The notes: a model not told the origin generated them from the sequence alone. Positions 34,691 to 45,500 are shown, counted from the stretch's first letter. The stretch: DNA of 64,000 bases from CBDDBH01 sp965225625 (GCA_965225625.1 CBDDBH010000018.1:84486-148485); one strand, 5' to 3'. Numbers and translations are program-made.

Positions 34691-35545
34691 TTAGGTTTTG
34701 CTGCCGCGGAACCACGCATCCTCATCCGCAAAACGCGCGGCGTTCCAGTCCAACGCAGCCTTTAATCCATCTTTATCACGGATGGCATTGAATTCATCAA
34801 TCTCAGGCGAGTCGCCGGTACTCGCCAGCACGATCGCTTCGAGTTCCATCGAACGCTCAATCACCTGCCGAATACCCATTAATTCGTAAGACATGTTTAT
34901 CAGTTTTTTGTTGTATTCGACCGTTGCTGCCGGCAGCTTCGCGATAGTCAGTGCACGTTTATAAACGGTCTCATCGAGTTCCGTCGCCGGCACGACCTCG
35001 TTAACCAGATCGATACGCTTGGCTTCTGCAGCATCGATCAGGTTTCCGGTATAGAGCAACTCGCGCGCCTTGGTCATGCCGATTACCCATGGCCACACCG
35101 CCGGTATGTACGGACCACCCATTCGGATCTCGGGAGCGCCGAACTTGGAATCCTCAGTGCATATGCGCAGGTCGCAAAAAGTCGCAGTGGCGAGACCGCC
35201 GGCAACGCAGTAGCCGTGGATTTGCGCGATGATCGGTTTAGGGTTGTTCCAAAACACATCCCACCACGCCGACTCGCTGAACCCCTTGCCCTTGAAAAAA
35301 CGCGATCGCCATTCGACCGCACTGCCATCCTCATTCGAGGATATATCGAAACCCGCGCTGAATGCCCGTCCGGCCGCCTTTAGAATGATCACGCGAATAT
35401 TGTCGTCACCCCAACCGGCATCCTCGAGTGCGTCGCGTACTTCCAGCTGCAGTGAGTCCGACAACGCGTTCAGCTTGTCGGGGCGGTTCAGGGTGACGAT
35501 GGCAACCGGGCCGCGTTTTTCGTATTCAATCGCTGTGTAGTTCAC
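34691..35545 (-). CDS. Enoyl-CoA hydratase/isomerase family protein
   Basis: A 284-aa crotonase-fold enzyme from GTG 35545 with an AAAAGGA site. It shows VAIVTLNRPDKLNALS, the first oxyanion loop GRAFSAGFDISS, the second HGYCVAGGLATATFCDLRIC, and the catalytic-glutamate region GAPEIRMGG. It acts on an acyl-CoA thioester, probably from side-chain or ring-product degradation initiated by the acyl-CoA ligase. No thiolase is next to it. Confidence 0.87.
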   Translation of the reverse strand: MNYTAIEYEKRGPVAIVTLNRPDKLNALSDSLQLEVRDALEDAGWGDDNIRVIILKAAGRAFSAGFDISSNEDGSAVEWRSRFFKGKGFSESAWWDVFWNNPKPIIAQIHGYCVAGGLATATFCDLRICTEDSKFGAPEIRMGGPYIPAVWPWVIGMTKARELLYTGNLIDAAEAKRIDLVNEVVPATELDETVYKRALTIAKLPAATVEYNKKLINMSYELMGIRQVIERSMELEAIVLASTGDSPEIDEFNAIRDKDGLKAALDWNAARFADEDAWFRGSKT

Positions 35546-35550
35546 ATTGA

Positions 35551-35664
35551 GTCCTTTTCACATTTGATAATGTTATTGATAAGCAACCAACTCACCAGAG
35601 CAACGAGGGCACCACCCTGTGGGGAGTCAACTACGAGCAACTGGCCGACTACCTGGAGCTGTAA
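35551..35664 (+). pseudogene. Short coding-like remnant, family not recognised
   Basis: An open plus-strand stretch without its own start ends NEGTTLWGVNYEQLADYLEL then TAA at 35662. The residue composition looks like the C-terminus of a real protein. It is bounded by the start of the hydratase gene and the end of an amine oxidase, so the rest appears deleted. I cannot name the family. Confidence 0.3.
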
Positions 35665-35672
35665 CCCACAAG

Positions 35673-37091
35673 TCAGCCAAACAATTCCTGCACCTCGCGT
35701 GCCACCCTGATCCCACTTTCGACCGCACCGTCAACGAAACTGGTCCAGCCCTTGGCGGTGTAGCCGCCGGCAAAGAACAGCGCACCTTCAGGGCGACGCA
35801 TGATAAGCGGATTGTACATCTCACCCTTGCGGTAATTCGGCCAGGTGCCAAGCGAATAAGGATCGTAGGTCCAGTCGTAAGCGACTGCCGACTGAAATTC
35901 GACATCCGGAATATAGGCCTTGACCGCCTGTTCGATCGCGGCGTTATCGTTGATGTCGAGCAGTTCGCGTTGACCACCAAAACCAATCAGCACTGAGCCC
36001 TGCGATCCGAAGTACTCGGCATGCATATAAGTGAGCGGACTTGCGGCCGGTCCGAAAGCCTGGAATCGGCCGAGGTCCTGGGCTACCTGCACGTAGACTT
36101 TGGTTCCGGTGCTGGGCTGACCTTTGTCAATAATGGTTTGTTTGTCCGACGGCAACCCGGGCGTGAACTTAACGTTGTTAAACGTGTTGATCGGCAGAGT
36201 TAATATCGCGCAGCGCGCGGTGATCTTTTTGTCGTCTTCGGTCGAGATTTCAACATGCCCAGGACCGTGGTCGATGGCGGCAATCGGCGTTGATAAATGC
36301 ACGTCGGCGCCACTGTCCTCGACAATGGCCGAGATCAACCCATTGGTACCCTCCTTCAAACGGAAGCGGTTTTGCAGATCGAGCAACAGACCACTGTTCC
36401 ATCCCGCCAGAGCGTGCAGTTTGAGTTGTTGGGTGAGACTGGCCTCACTCAGCGACGAACCCGGGACGATCTCCAGCAAGCCGCTGAAGACATCGCGTTC
36501 GCGCGTCGTCAGTGGCAGTGAATCAAGACGCGTCTGTATCGACTGATGGTCGATTGCGGCGATTTTCTCCTCGACATGGTAGGGATCGATCATCGCCTGC
36601 GGGTAAAGCGCGAACGAATCGTGGTGCAACGCGTCCATCCATTTGAGAACGTCCGCTACCAGGGATGCGTCGCCGACCTGCCGCTTGCCGTCGCTGCCGA
36701 GCAGCACGACCGTCTGCGGATCCAGCACGGGGCTTTCGTACAAATGCATGCCGTAACGATGGATCTCCGCCCAGATGTTCGGCTGCAACCAGTGAAACCA
36801 CATCCCGCCGAGCTCTATGTCGTGTCCGGCGAAGCGGCTGGTGTAAGTCAGCCCCCCAAGGCGATTACGCGCTTCGAATAGTCCGACCCGCAGTCCATCT
36901 TCGCCGAGTTCGCGCGCGGCCGTCGCGCCTGCAAAGCCGGCGCCGATGACAATAACGTCATAGTCGAAGCCGGTTGCGGCCCTGCCCGCAGTTCGACCCA
37001 GGGCGTCGGCTGCCAACATTCCGCCGACGGCTGCCGCACCTGTTTGTTTGATGAATTGACGGCGACTTGATCTGGCTTTGCTGCCCTTCAT
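35673..37091 (-). CDS. Tat-exported flavin monoamine oxidase
   Basis: A 472-aa FAD enzyme. The start at 37091 gives MKGSKARSSRRQFIKQTGAA, a twin-arginine signal. The dinucleotide motif is DVIVIGAGFAGATAARELG; LGGLTYTSRFAGHDIELGG follows, and the C-terminal FAD motif is LFFAGGYTAKGWTSFVDGAVESG. It oxidises a primary or secondary amine to an imine with oxygen or a periplasmic acceptor. It is clearly paralogous to the gene at 40848. The TTQ amine dehydrogenase scar lies just upstream on the other strand. Confidence 0.88.
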   Translation of the reverse strand: MKGSKARSSRRQFIKQTGAAAVGGMLAADALGRTAGRAATGFDYDVIVIGAGFAGATAARELGEDGLRVGLFEARNRLGGLTYTSRFAGHDIELGGMWFHWLQPNIWAEIHRYGMHLYESPVLDPQTVVLLGSDGKRQVGDASLVADVLKWMDALHHDSFALYPQAMIDPYHVEEKIAAIDHQSIQTRLDSLPLTTRERDVFSGLLEIVPGSSLSEASLTQQLKLHALAGWNSGLLLDLQNRFRLKEGTNGLISAIVEDSGADVHLSTPIAAIDHGPGHVEISTEDDKKITARCAILTLPINTFNNVKFTPGLPSDKQTIIDKGQPSTGTKVYVQVAQDLGRFQAFGPAASPLTYMHAEYFGSQGSVLIGFGGQRELLDINDNAAIEQAVKAYIPDVEFQSAVAYDWTYDPYSLGTWPNYRKGEMYNPLIMRRPEGALFFAGGYTAKGWTSFVDGAVESGIRVAREVQELFG

Positions 37092-37187
37092 AGCGATTGC
37101 CTCCTCACGGCAAAGCAAAACGGTTTCAATTATGGCTGCTGCAATAGTGCGGCTCTAAACGCGAAGCCGTTCAGGTGGTACGCCGGC

Positions 37188-37262
37188 TTAGCGCTGCGAG
37201 ACAAGATCCCGGATCGTGCCCGCGCCCATCATGCCCGCTCCACCCAGAATGACGATAGTCAT
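37188..37262 (-). pseudogene. Remnant of a saccharopine-dehydrogenase-like NAD(P)-binding protein
   Basis: ATG 37262 opens MTIVILGGAGMMGAGTIRDL, a Rossmann start like those of saccharopine dehydrogenase-family proteins, then meets TAA at 37188. An earlier in-frame ATG lies at 37283. Only the first 24 codons survive, so this is a scar rather than a gene. Confidence 0.4.
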
Positions 37263-37361
37263 CGCTGTCGCATATTGCACCATGCGGCAGCGCGATGGAA
37301 TCCACTAACGAGGCGTAGGTGAATCGATTAGAATGCGTTGCAACTGCAGAGGGCTATCCCG

Positions 37362-37960
37362 GTGAAAATAATTCAGACAGGCAAGCTCATATTCGCGGGG
37401 ATTTTCGTAATCGTTTCCCTACCTGCGTCGGCTGCGGACTTGAAATACGACAAAGTCACGATTGAAACGCTACCGGCAAACCCGGGTAAACACTGGATCT
37501 GGGTTAACGACCCTAACTTTCTCGCCGCGTCGGAAGGCAAGGCCTGGCTTATCGATGCCGACGCCGGGACTGTTCTGGGCATATTACAGGCGGGCTATCA
37601 GAAATACCCGATCCAGGTGACCCGGCAAGCTGCGAGTACTGGTGCCACTGCGCGCTGGATGGTTTTCTTTGCGAGTGCTGCGGCGGCACCAAGACCAGCT
37701 GCCCACCGGGCACTGAAGTGTCATCGATTACCTGGATCGGTACCTGCCACAATCCGGAGGACGAGAAGGATTACGTAATTTCCTACAATGACTGCTGTGG
37801 CAAATCCGCGTGCGGACGTTGTCTGTGTACCGGCAATGAACGCGAGGAGCCCATGTATCGGCCAGCGCGCAGTAACGACATCGTCTGGTGCCTGGGGGCG
37901 AGCGAACAGGCCTATCACTGCACGGTGGCCGCGGTAATCGGGACAGCCAACGGACCGTAG
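37362..37960 (+). pseudogene. Deletion scar of TTQ amine dehydrogenase operon: heavy-chain start joined to light-chain end
   Basis: From GTG 37362 the frame encodes a signal peptide (MKIIQTGKLIFAGIFVIVSL) and the start of a MauB/AauB-type heavy chain (LPANPGKHWIWVNDPNFL, WLIDADAGTVLGIL). Around 37600 the homology switches, in another frame, to the MauA-type light chain: DPASCEYWCHCALDGFLCEC, TSCPPGTEVSSITWIGTCHN, YNDCCGKSACGRCLC, NDIVWCLG. Both tryptophans that form the TTQ cofactor and most cysteines are retained. The rest of the heavy chain and the maturation genes that normally lie between (mauE, mauD) are gone. A single deletion of several kilobases explains this. Confidence 0.8.
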
Positions 37961-38063
37961 AAGCGATTAGCTGTGATCGGGGCGGCTAATTAGCAACCCG
38001 TCTGGACGTGTAACGTAGCTTGCGCGTACGCCGCTGCTGCAACGACGCATTACAGGAGCACCC

Positions 38064-40178
38064 ATGCCAGGTCGCGCCGTCACAACGCTGCTCATCCTCA
38101 GCTACTGCGCAATGGCCCAGGGTCACGGCCTCCATCCACTCGGGCGCATCGAATTCGATTGGCGCCCGGATCCGCGGATCGTCCGAACAATCGCTCTCAA
38201 TAGCGACTCACACGCCGGTGAACCCATCGCCGGCGTAGGTACGATAGGTCGTCTCGAGCAACGCGATGGCAAGGCATGCCTGGTCGGATCTTATTTTCTG
38301 TTCGACATTGACGACGGCTTCGCCTTCGACATCGACGAAACCGTCACGCTGGACCTGACGTTCGATGGCGACCTCACCGACGGTTACGTGGTTTCCTACG
38401 ATCACGCAGTGGCGCCGCGCGCCGTAAAGGCGCGATTGCAACGGCACGATGGGCGGCGCTGGCACCGGGAGCGGGTTGTGCTCGAGCGTGCCCGATTTGC
38501 CAACCGCAAGTACGAAGGCACCGATTTCTCGGTAGGCGCTCTGGGCAGCCTGTTCCTGAACCCGGAAGGCGCCGGCAAAGTGATGGCGCTGTGCGGCATC
38601 CGGATCGAACGCCGGCAAGCCCCGCCAACGCGACCGGAGTACGGCAGCCTGTCTCTGAACGTCGTCGATCGGGCCGGAAACCAGGCAAGTGTCCGGGTCG
38701 GACTCTATGACCCCGGCGGCGTCGCCCCGCTGGCGGGCGACGAGGCGGTCACCCTGAGCCGCTACGGTGAACGCATCAAGGAACTGCCGCTGCTGTTTCC
38801 TCCGGCGCGGTGGTCCAAACACGGGCGCTATGTCTTCTTCGTCGATGGGCGCTACCGCGCGGAGTTACCGGTCGGACGCTACACGCTCTACGTGATGAAG
38901 GGCCCTGAGTACCGCATACAGCGCCGCAAGGTCGTCATCGAGGCGAATAAGACGAGCGACGTGTTCGTGAAGCTCGAACGCTGGATCGACATGCGAGCCC
39001 GCGGCTGGTATTCAGGCGACGATCACATCCACATCGAGCGCCCGAGTCCGGGGTTGAACGCGATGATCCACGCCTACGCCGCGGCGGAAGATATCCACGT
39101 GGCGAACCTGTTGGAGATGGGCAACCTCGCGCAATCGTCCTTTCGCCAGTATGCCTTCGGCCCTGCTGGCCACTATCTGCGCGGCGGACGCGCCCTCGTC
39201 TCGGGGCAGGAATCGCCGCGCACCAGCTATCGCGGCCACACCATCGGCCTGAATGCCGCGGCGTTCTACTGGCCGGAAACCGAGTACTTTCTGTTCGACC
39301 GCACCGCGCGGGCCATCCACGCTGACGGCGGTCTGTGGGGTTATGCCCATGTAGCGTCGGACCTGTTTCACGTTGGTCGGGGACTCGCGCTCGACGTGCC
39401 GCTGGGCCACGTTGATTTCCTGGAGATACTGCAAGGCGGCATGATGAACACCCGCTACCTCTATGACTTTCTGAACCTGGGTTTCCGGCTGCTGCCCGGT
39501 GCTGGCAGTGACTATCCATACATACACCTCGCCGGAACGGAACGGATCTACGCGCGGATCGGCGGGCAGTTCAGCGTCGAGGCCTGGTTCCAAGCCTGGC
39601 GCGGCGCGCGCTCATTCGTCAGCAACTGGCCGGTTATGGATTTCACCATCAACGGCGACAGTGCGGGGCTCGAGTACGCAGTTGCGAGCGGCGACGCCGT
39701 TAACATAGCCGCGACGGCGCAGATTAATCCAGATTTCGACTCCCTCGATCGCTTGGAACTCATCGTCCACGGTGACGTCGTCGCGACTGCCACGGCCCGC
39801 GACGACAGCGAGATGCTGACCCTCGAACACACCCTGCGGCCGCAGCAGTCACTGTGGCTCGCGCTGCGTGCCTACGGCCAGCACGGCGGCAAGGCGCACA
39901 CGACACCGGTATTCATCCACGTCGACGGCGACAAGCGACACTGGAATCCATCGGCGGTGAAGACGATCGCCGAACGTCAGCGGGCGACGCTGCAAGCACT
40001 CAAGGCGCTCGAGCCCAACGTCGGGGACGAGTGGGAGCGGTCGAGCGCGGGACCGCAGGTGGAATCGAAATGGCGGGCCGCCAAACCGGAGCTCGATCGT
40101 CAAATCGCCGAGGCGATGGCGGTCTACGATCGCCTGATCGAGGAGGCGGAACGAAAGCGGGATATTTCTGCACAGTGA
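38064..40178 (+). CDS. Exported CehA/McbA-family metallohydrolase
   Basis: A 704-aa protein with a signal peptide (MPGRAVTTLLILSYCAMAQG). A beta-rich N-terminal half precedes a PHP-like metallohydrolase domain: RGWYSGDDHIHIERPSPGLN carries the first histidines, then SGQESPRTSYRGHTIGLN, GLWGYAHVASDLFHVGRG and LPGAGSDYPYIHLAG with later ligands. CehA/McbA relatives hydrolyse carbamate or ester pesticides, although most family members have unknown substrates. It ends just before a strong convergent hairpin. Confidence 0.82.
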   Translation: MPGRAVTTLLILSYCAMAQGHGLHPLGRIEFDWRPDPRIVRTIALNSDSHAGEPIAGVGTIGRLEQRDGKACLVGSYFLFDIDDGFAFDIDETVTLDLTFDGDLTDGYVVSYDHAVAPRAVKARLQRHDGRRWHRERVVLERARFANRKYEGTDFSVGALGSLFLNPEGAGKVMALCGIRIERRQAPPTRPEYGSLSLNVVDRAGNQASVRVGLYDPGGVAPLAGDEAVTLSRYGERIKELPLLFPPARWSKHGRYVFFVDGRYRAELPVGRYTLYVMKGPEYRIQRRKVVIEANKTSDVFVKLERWIDMRARGWYSGDDHIHIERPSPGLNAMIHAYAAAEDIHVANLLEMGNLAQSSFRQYAFGPAGHYLRGGRALVSGQESPRTSYRGHTIGLNAAAFYWPETEYFLFDRTARAIHADGGLWGYAHVASDLFHVGRGLALDVPLGHVDFLEILQGGMMNTRYLYDFLNLGFRLLPGAGSDYPYIHLAGTERIYARIGGQFSVEAWFQAWRGARSFVSNWPVMDFTINGDSAGLEYAVASGDAVNIAATAQINPDFDSLDRLELIVHGDVVATATARDDSEMLTLEHTLRPQQSLWLALRAYGQHGGKAHTTPVFIHVDGDKRHWNPSAVKTIAERQRATLQALKALEPNVGDEWERSSAGPQVESKWRAAKPELDRQIAEAMAVYDRLIEEAERKRDISAQ

Positions 40179-40192
40179 CTTTTGTCGATGAG

Positions 40193-40218
40193 GGGTCCGG
40201 ACCGCTGGGTCCGGACCC
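40193..40218. terminator. Bidirectional hairpin between convergent genes
   Basis: Perfect 11-bp stem GGGTCCGGACC / GGTCCGGACCC with loop GCTG. It lies between the ends of the metallohydrolase and cupin genes and can serve both strands. No long T run follows. Confidence 0.6.
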
Positions 40219-40224
40219 GAAACC

Positions 40225-40728
40225 TTACTCGGTGCCCCAGACAGACTCAAACGTTTCGCGTTCAATGATGAACGTTTCGCGGTAGGGATTGCCGATGTTT
40301 TCCCAGGTACCGGTAAAACCCTTCGGTACCATAACGTGCGCACCTTCCTTGAAGACCTGGGTTTTCCCCGTCGCATCGTCGTACAAATGCAACTCGCCGG
40401 CCAGCACCATCACGTATTCATCGTACGCCCAGGGATCCGACACTTTGAATTTCGCCGTTTTGGATTCGAACACGCCGAAGACGATGTCACCGCGAAACAG
40501 GACACTCAATTTCGGCGCCGGATCGCCACCGCTAATAATCGACTCGGGCGGAAACGGCGGAATTACAGTGAGGCCTTCGCCCGCAAGTTTCGCTTCGTCG
40601 AACTGAAAGGGTGTCGCGCCGTTCGCCGCGTCGCCCGCTACATCATCGGCGTATGCAACCGCGAATACAGTACAGAACGCAACCATGCTAAATATCAACG
40701 CGGGTGTCTTCAGGTATTTAGAGATCAT
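40225..40728 (-). CDS. Exported cupin-domain protein
   Basis: A 167-aa single-cupin protein with a signal peptide (MISKYLKTPALIFSMVAFCTVFAVAYA). The barrel is seen in KVSDPWAYDEYVMVLAGELHLYDDATGKTQVFKEGAHVMVPKGFTGTWENIG, like the EutQ/DUF861 type. The usual metal histidines are replaced (DEYVMVL), so it may bind a small molecule without metal. It lies 119 bases downstream of the second amine oxidase, in the same direction, and may share its transcript. Confidence 0.78.
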   Translation of the reverse strand: MISKYLKTPALIFSMVAFCTVFAVAYADDVAGDAANGATPFQFDEAKLAGEGLTVIPPFPPESIISGGDPAPKLSVLFRGDIVFGVFESKTAKFKVSDPWAYDEYVMVLAGELHLYDDATGKTQVFKEGAHVMVPKGFTGTWENIGNPYRETFIIERETFESVWGTE

Positions 40729-40847
40729 CGGGGGCTCCTCGTTAACTTTTCGTTGTGGTTTGGGAAACTGGCTGTCGCCTTATGGTTCTCGGATGTCATT
40801 ATTCGTTGCCGCGCAGGCGCAATGCAAGAGTCGCCGGGGTTCGAAAA

Positions 40848-42317
40848 CTAAGCTAAAAATCTATGTACATCGGTCGCTGTTCGCAACCCTGTCTCTACAG
40901 CACCGTCGATAAATCCGCGCCACCCGTTTGCTATGTCCGAACCGGCGAAAAATACGCGTCCTGTCGGCCGTTGCAATTCTTTCAGGTACTTCGTCATTTG
41001 TCCCGGACGATACATGCACCACGTGCCCAACGAATACGGGTCAAGATTCCAATCGTATGTATATGATTCGGCGACGACTGCAGCAGGTAGATACTTCCTC
41101 ACGGCCTGCTCTACAGAGCGGTCATCATTGGCATCATAGGCTTGAGGATTTGCACACATGCCAATTAGGATTGTTCCATCAGGGCCGCTGTATTCAGTAA
41201 CCAGATTGTTAAACGGATTATCGTCAGCGCCCATGATACTGAAATGGTCCATCTGCTCGTTTAGTTTGATATAAGTTTTTAACCCGGACCCGGTGTGGCG
41301 TTCGTTAAACATCGCCAGCTTCCCGGCGCTGAGTGCTGGCTCGAAATCAATATTGCCGACCGTGTTTACTGGAACCGCCATCACCACGGCACGCGACGTA
41401 TACACTTCTTCGTGTTCGGTAACTATCGTCACCTTGTTCGGCATTAAGGTTACCTTGGATACCGGCGCGTTGAGTTGCACCTCGAATTCGCCGTCTTCCG
41501 CCATAGCGTTGATAAGGCTCCGCGTGCCGTCTCGCAACTTGTAGCGACCCCCTGCCTCCACGAGCTGCGCCGCGCCGCCGACGAGGCTGTACATGCGTAT
41601 CATTTCGATCAAACCACCAGCTTTTGAATCCGGATTGTGATACGCAAGGTTGTACAGTGCACGGGTTAGTTCCAGCTCACTTTCCGACAGTTCAATTTGA
41701 TCGAGACGCGCCTGGACGGACAACTTGTCCCATTTCTTGTAATCGTCCGTAAAGAAGGGCTCGTAGGGTCTGGGAAACACATTTTCCGCTCCGGCGACGA
41801 GCTTACTGATACCGCCCTCTAGTAGCGCACCCAATTGATCCGATGACGTTAGCGTCAATGCGCCGTGCTTTGTCATCCATCCAAGAAAGGCTGGGACCGC
41901 CATTCCAGGCGTTTCATTGATCGGTGCTTGATAACGTGTAACCTCCGCCCAGATATGCGGCTCATGCCAACTGATCCACGTGCCGCCCAACTCGACATCG
42001 TGATCTGCAAATTTCGACACGAAAGTACGTCCACCGAGTCGGTTTCTTGCTTCCAACAATAGGACGCGCCTACCCAATCTCGACAGATCGCGGGCCGCCG
42101 TGACGCCTGCGAAACCGCCACCAACAATGATGACATCATAATCAACAGTCTTGCCCGCAGTTTTGGACGTGTTTTTTTCCGAAGCATTAGTTGCTGAACC
42201 CAAACCGTTTGCCGAAGTGGCGATCGCGACCGCTCCGCCGAGTTTGATGACCTCTCTTCTACTCAGAGAGTAGTCAACTTTGCGACGTTTCCGGGACGAC
42301 TTTTTGTTCTTGCCCAT
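40848..42317 (-). CDS. Tat-exported flavin monoamine oxidase (second copy)
   Basis: A 489-aa paralogue of the enzyme at 35673. The leader is long with LSRREVIKLGGAVAIATSAN, a twin-arginine signal. FAD motifs are DVIIVGGGFAGVTAARDLS, LGGRTFVSKFADHDVELGG and RVFFAGSDIANGWRGFIDGAV. The two enzymes share layout along their whole length but differ in the substrate-facing regions, so different amines are likely. The pair flanks the TTQ dehydrogenase scar and may have replaced its role. Confidence 0.88.
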   Translation of the reverse strand: MGKNKKSSRKRRKVDYSLSRREVIKLGGAVAIATSANGLGSATNASEKNTSKTAGKTVDYDVIIVGGGFAGVTAARDLSRLGRRVLLLEARNRLGGRTFVSKFADHDVELGGTWISWHEPHIWAEVTRYQAPINETPGMAVPAFLGWMTKHGALTLTSSDQLGALLEGGISKLVAGAENVFPRPYEPFFTDDYKKWDKLSVQARLDQIELSESELELTRALYNLAYHNPDSKAGGLIEMIRMYSLVGGAAQLVEAGGRYKLRDGTRSLINAMAEDGEFEVQLNAPVSKVTLMPNKVTIVTEHEEVYTSRAVVMAVPVNTVGNIDFEPALSAGKLAMFNERHTGSGLKTYIKLNEQMDHFSIMGADDNPFNNLVTEYSGPDGTILIGMCANPQAYDANDDRSVEQAVRKYLPAAVVAESYTYDWNLDPYSLGTWCMYRPGQMTKYLKELQRPTGRVFFAGSDIANGWRGFIDGAVETGLRTATDVHRFLA

Positions 42318-42528
42318 AACGGTTCAGCAAAAGATTGGGATGCGGTTTTCCATATTAGGACATCGGGATATAAACGGGAACCGTAACGCTTAGGCGACTT
42401 GCCGAAAAACCCCAGCGGCAAAATCTTACGCCGCGAGCTGCGTGGTTTATAGTAATGCCACTGGCCCTGGCAATACCGGATGCGCCCGTTGTGTGTGCTG
42501 GCTCTGAACTTAACTGGGAACATCAAGT

Positions 42529-45500
42529 TTGATGACGTGGCAAATCTGGATTGATCGTGGCGGCACTTTTACCGACATAGTTGGCAGGAGTCCCGACGGT
42601 CAGCTAATCAGTCACAAATTGCTTTCCGAGAATCCCGAACGCTATAAAGACGCGGCCGTCCAGGGCGTTCGCGATGTGCTTGGTTTGGACAAAGATGTGC
42701 CCATACCTGCGCAAACGCTCGAACACGTCAAGATGGGTACCACCGTCGCAACCAACGCACTGCTCGAGCGCAAAGGCGATCGCACATTATTCGTCACGAC
42801 CAAAGGTTTTGGCGATTGCCTGCGCATCGGCTATCAAAACCGCCCGCGTCTGTTTGATCTCGATATCGTGTTACCGCAGACGCTCTACGAACAGGTTATC
42901 GAAGTTGACGAACGGGTCGACGCCTACGGTGAAGTACTGACTCCACTGGACGAGGAACGGGTCAAGGCGGATCTTCAAGCGGCGTTCGATAGGGGTATCA
43001 ACGCGGTGGCTGTTGCCTTTATACACGGTTATCGCTACAGCGCTCATGAACATAGAGTCGGTGAGATATGTAAGCAGATCGGTTTTACTCAGGTTTCGCT
43101 CAGCAACAAGGTCAGTCCTCTGGTAAAGCTGATCGCGCGCGGCGACACCACCGTCGTTGACGCCTATCTGTCGCCCATTCTGCGCCGTTATGTGCAGCAG
43201 TTTGCTGATGAACTGGGCAGCGAAGGCGATATCGGCCCTAAGCTTATGTTCATGCAATCCAATGGCGGTCTCACCGACGCCCGTCTGTTCCAGGGTAAGG
43301 ACGCCATCCTGTCCGGCCCCGCCGGCGGTGTCGTCGGCATGACGCGCACCGCCGCCATGAGTGGTTTCTTTAAGCTGATCGGGTTCGACATGGGTGGCAC
43401 GTCCACGGACGTGACCCACTACGATGGCGAATACGAGCGCAGTTTCGAAACATTGGTGGCCGGTGTAAGAATGCGCGCACCAATGATGCACATCCACACC
43501 GTGGCCGCAGGTGGCGGCTCGGTACTTCAATTTGACGGTTCGCGCCTGCGGGTGGGGCCGCAATCCGCCGGTGCTAACCCGGGACCTACCTGTTATCGAC
43601 ACGGCGGGCCGCTGACGGTGACCGATTGCAATGTCATGTTGGGCAAGATCCAGCCCGATTACTTCCCCGCTATCTTTGGGCCCAACGGCGACGAGAAGCT
43701 CGACCGCGGTGCGGTCGTGCAGGGGTTTTCTGAATTGGCCGAGCAGGTCTCTTTAGCCCGGGGCAAATCGGTCACGGCAGAAGAAGTTGCGCAAGGTTTT
43801 CTGCGTATTGCTGTTGAAAACATGGCCAATGCGATCAAGAAAATCTCGGTACAGCGCGGTTACGATGTGACGCAATACACCCTCAACTGTTTCGGTGGTG
43901 CGGGAGGCCAGCACGCGTGCCCGGTCGCAGACGCGTTAGCCATGAAGAGTATCTTCCTACATCCCTTAGCCGGCGTACTGTCGGCATACGGCATGGGCCT
44001 TGCGGAGATAAGAGCGCTGCGCGAAGTGCAAATGGGGTTCGCGTTTGTTGCGGGTTCGGTCGCAAAAGATATTGAAGTCCACTGCCTGAGGCTGTCCGAT
44101 TCCGCCCGTGAAGAAGTACGCATGCAGGGCGTTGAAGACCGACATATCTCCATCATCACCAAGGTTCATCTGCGCTACGCGGGTACCAACACCAGTCTAT
44201 TGGTGGATGCGGGTCCTGCTGCGCAAATGCTGCTCGATTTCGAGGCAGCGCACAGTCAGCGTTTTGGTTTTGTCGCACGCGAACGCGGCGTGGTTGTAGA
44301 AGCGCTGTCCGTGGAAGCCATCGGCATCACCGATGCCGAAATTGATGCGCCGATAAACTCGCCCGCTGCGCAACAAGCTGCGATCCCGCAAGCTGCGGTG
44401 CAGATGTACAGTAGGGGTGAGTGGTGTGACACGCCGCTATACAATCGCGATGACCTGCAAGTCGGCCAATCCGTCAGCGGACCCGCCATTATTGTCGAAG
44501 ACACAGGCACGATCGTGCTGGAGCAAGGCTGGCGTGGCGCGCTCAACGCCCGCCGCGACCTGCTGCTGGATCGCTTTATCGAACGTGAGAAAACTGAAGC
44601 GATCGGCACTGCTGCCGATCCGGTGATGCTCGAGGTGTTCAATAACCTCTTTATGTCGGTTGCCGAACAGATGGGCGCCACGCTTCAAAATACTGCTTAC
44701 TCCGTTAATATCAAAGAGCGTTTGGACTTTTCCTGCGCGCTATTCAATGCACAAGGCGATTTGGTTGCCAATGCACCCCACATCCCAGTCCACCTGGGCT
44801 CAATGGGCGAATCAGTGCGGTCCGTTATCAACAAAAACAAAGGCTATATCAAACCCGGCGATGTCTATGTACTCAATGCGCCCTATGCCGGCGGCACCCA
44901 CCTTCCCGACGTCACAGTGATTACGCCCGCCTTCGACGACAACGCAGAGAGAGTTCTTTTTTATCTAGGCTCACGCGGCCACCATGCCGACATTGGTGGT
45001 CGTACACCGGGATCGGCACCACCGGACAGCACGCATATCGATGAGGAAGGTGTGCTGATTGACAACTTTCTGCTCGTCGAGAACGGACAACTACGAGAAC
45101 AACAAATTCGCAAACTGCTCGGCTCCGGCGAATATCCCTGTCGCAATATCGATCAGAATATCGCCGATCTGTCGGCACAAATAGCCGCCAACGAAACCGG
45201 CCTCACGGAACTACGCAAAATGGTCGCACACTTCGGAATCGGCGTGGTTAGCGCCTATATGAAACACGTTCAAGACAACGCCGAAGAGTGTGTGCGTCGC
45301 GTCATTGACGTGCTCAAAGACGGTAGCTTCGAATATCCCATGGACGACGGCAGCGTCATCAAGGTGAAGATTTCGGTCGACCGCCCAAACCGTACTGCGA
45401 CGATTGATTTCACCGGGACGTCCAAGCAAACCCCCGGCAACTACAACGCTCCAATCGCGATCTGTAAAGCAGCCGTGATTTATGTGTTTCGCACTCTCGT

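Noticed and set aside
42318..42528. Possible gene or riboswitch in the gap before the hydantoinase
   Set aside because: Only a weak TTGCCG/CGGCAA hairpin is visible and no conserved leader pattern or open frame with a ribosome site.
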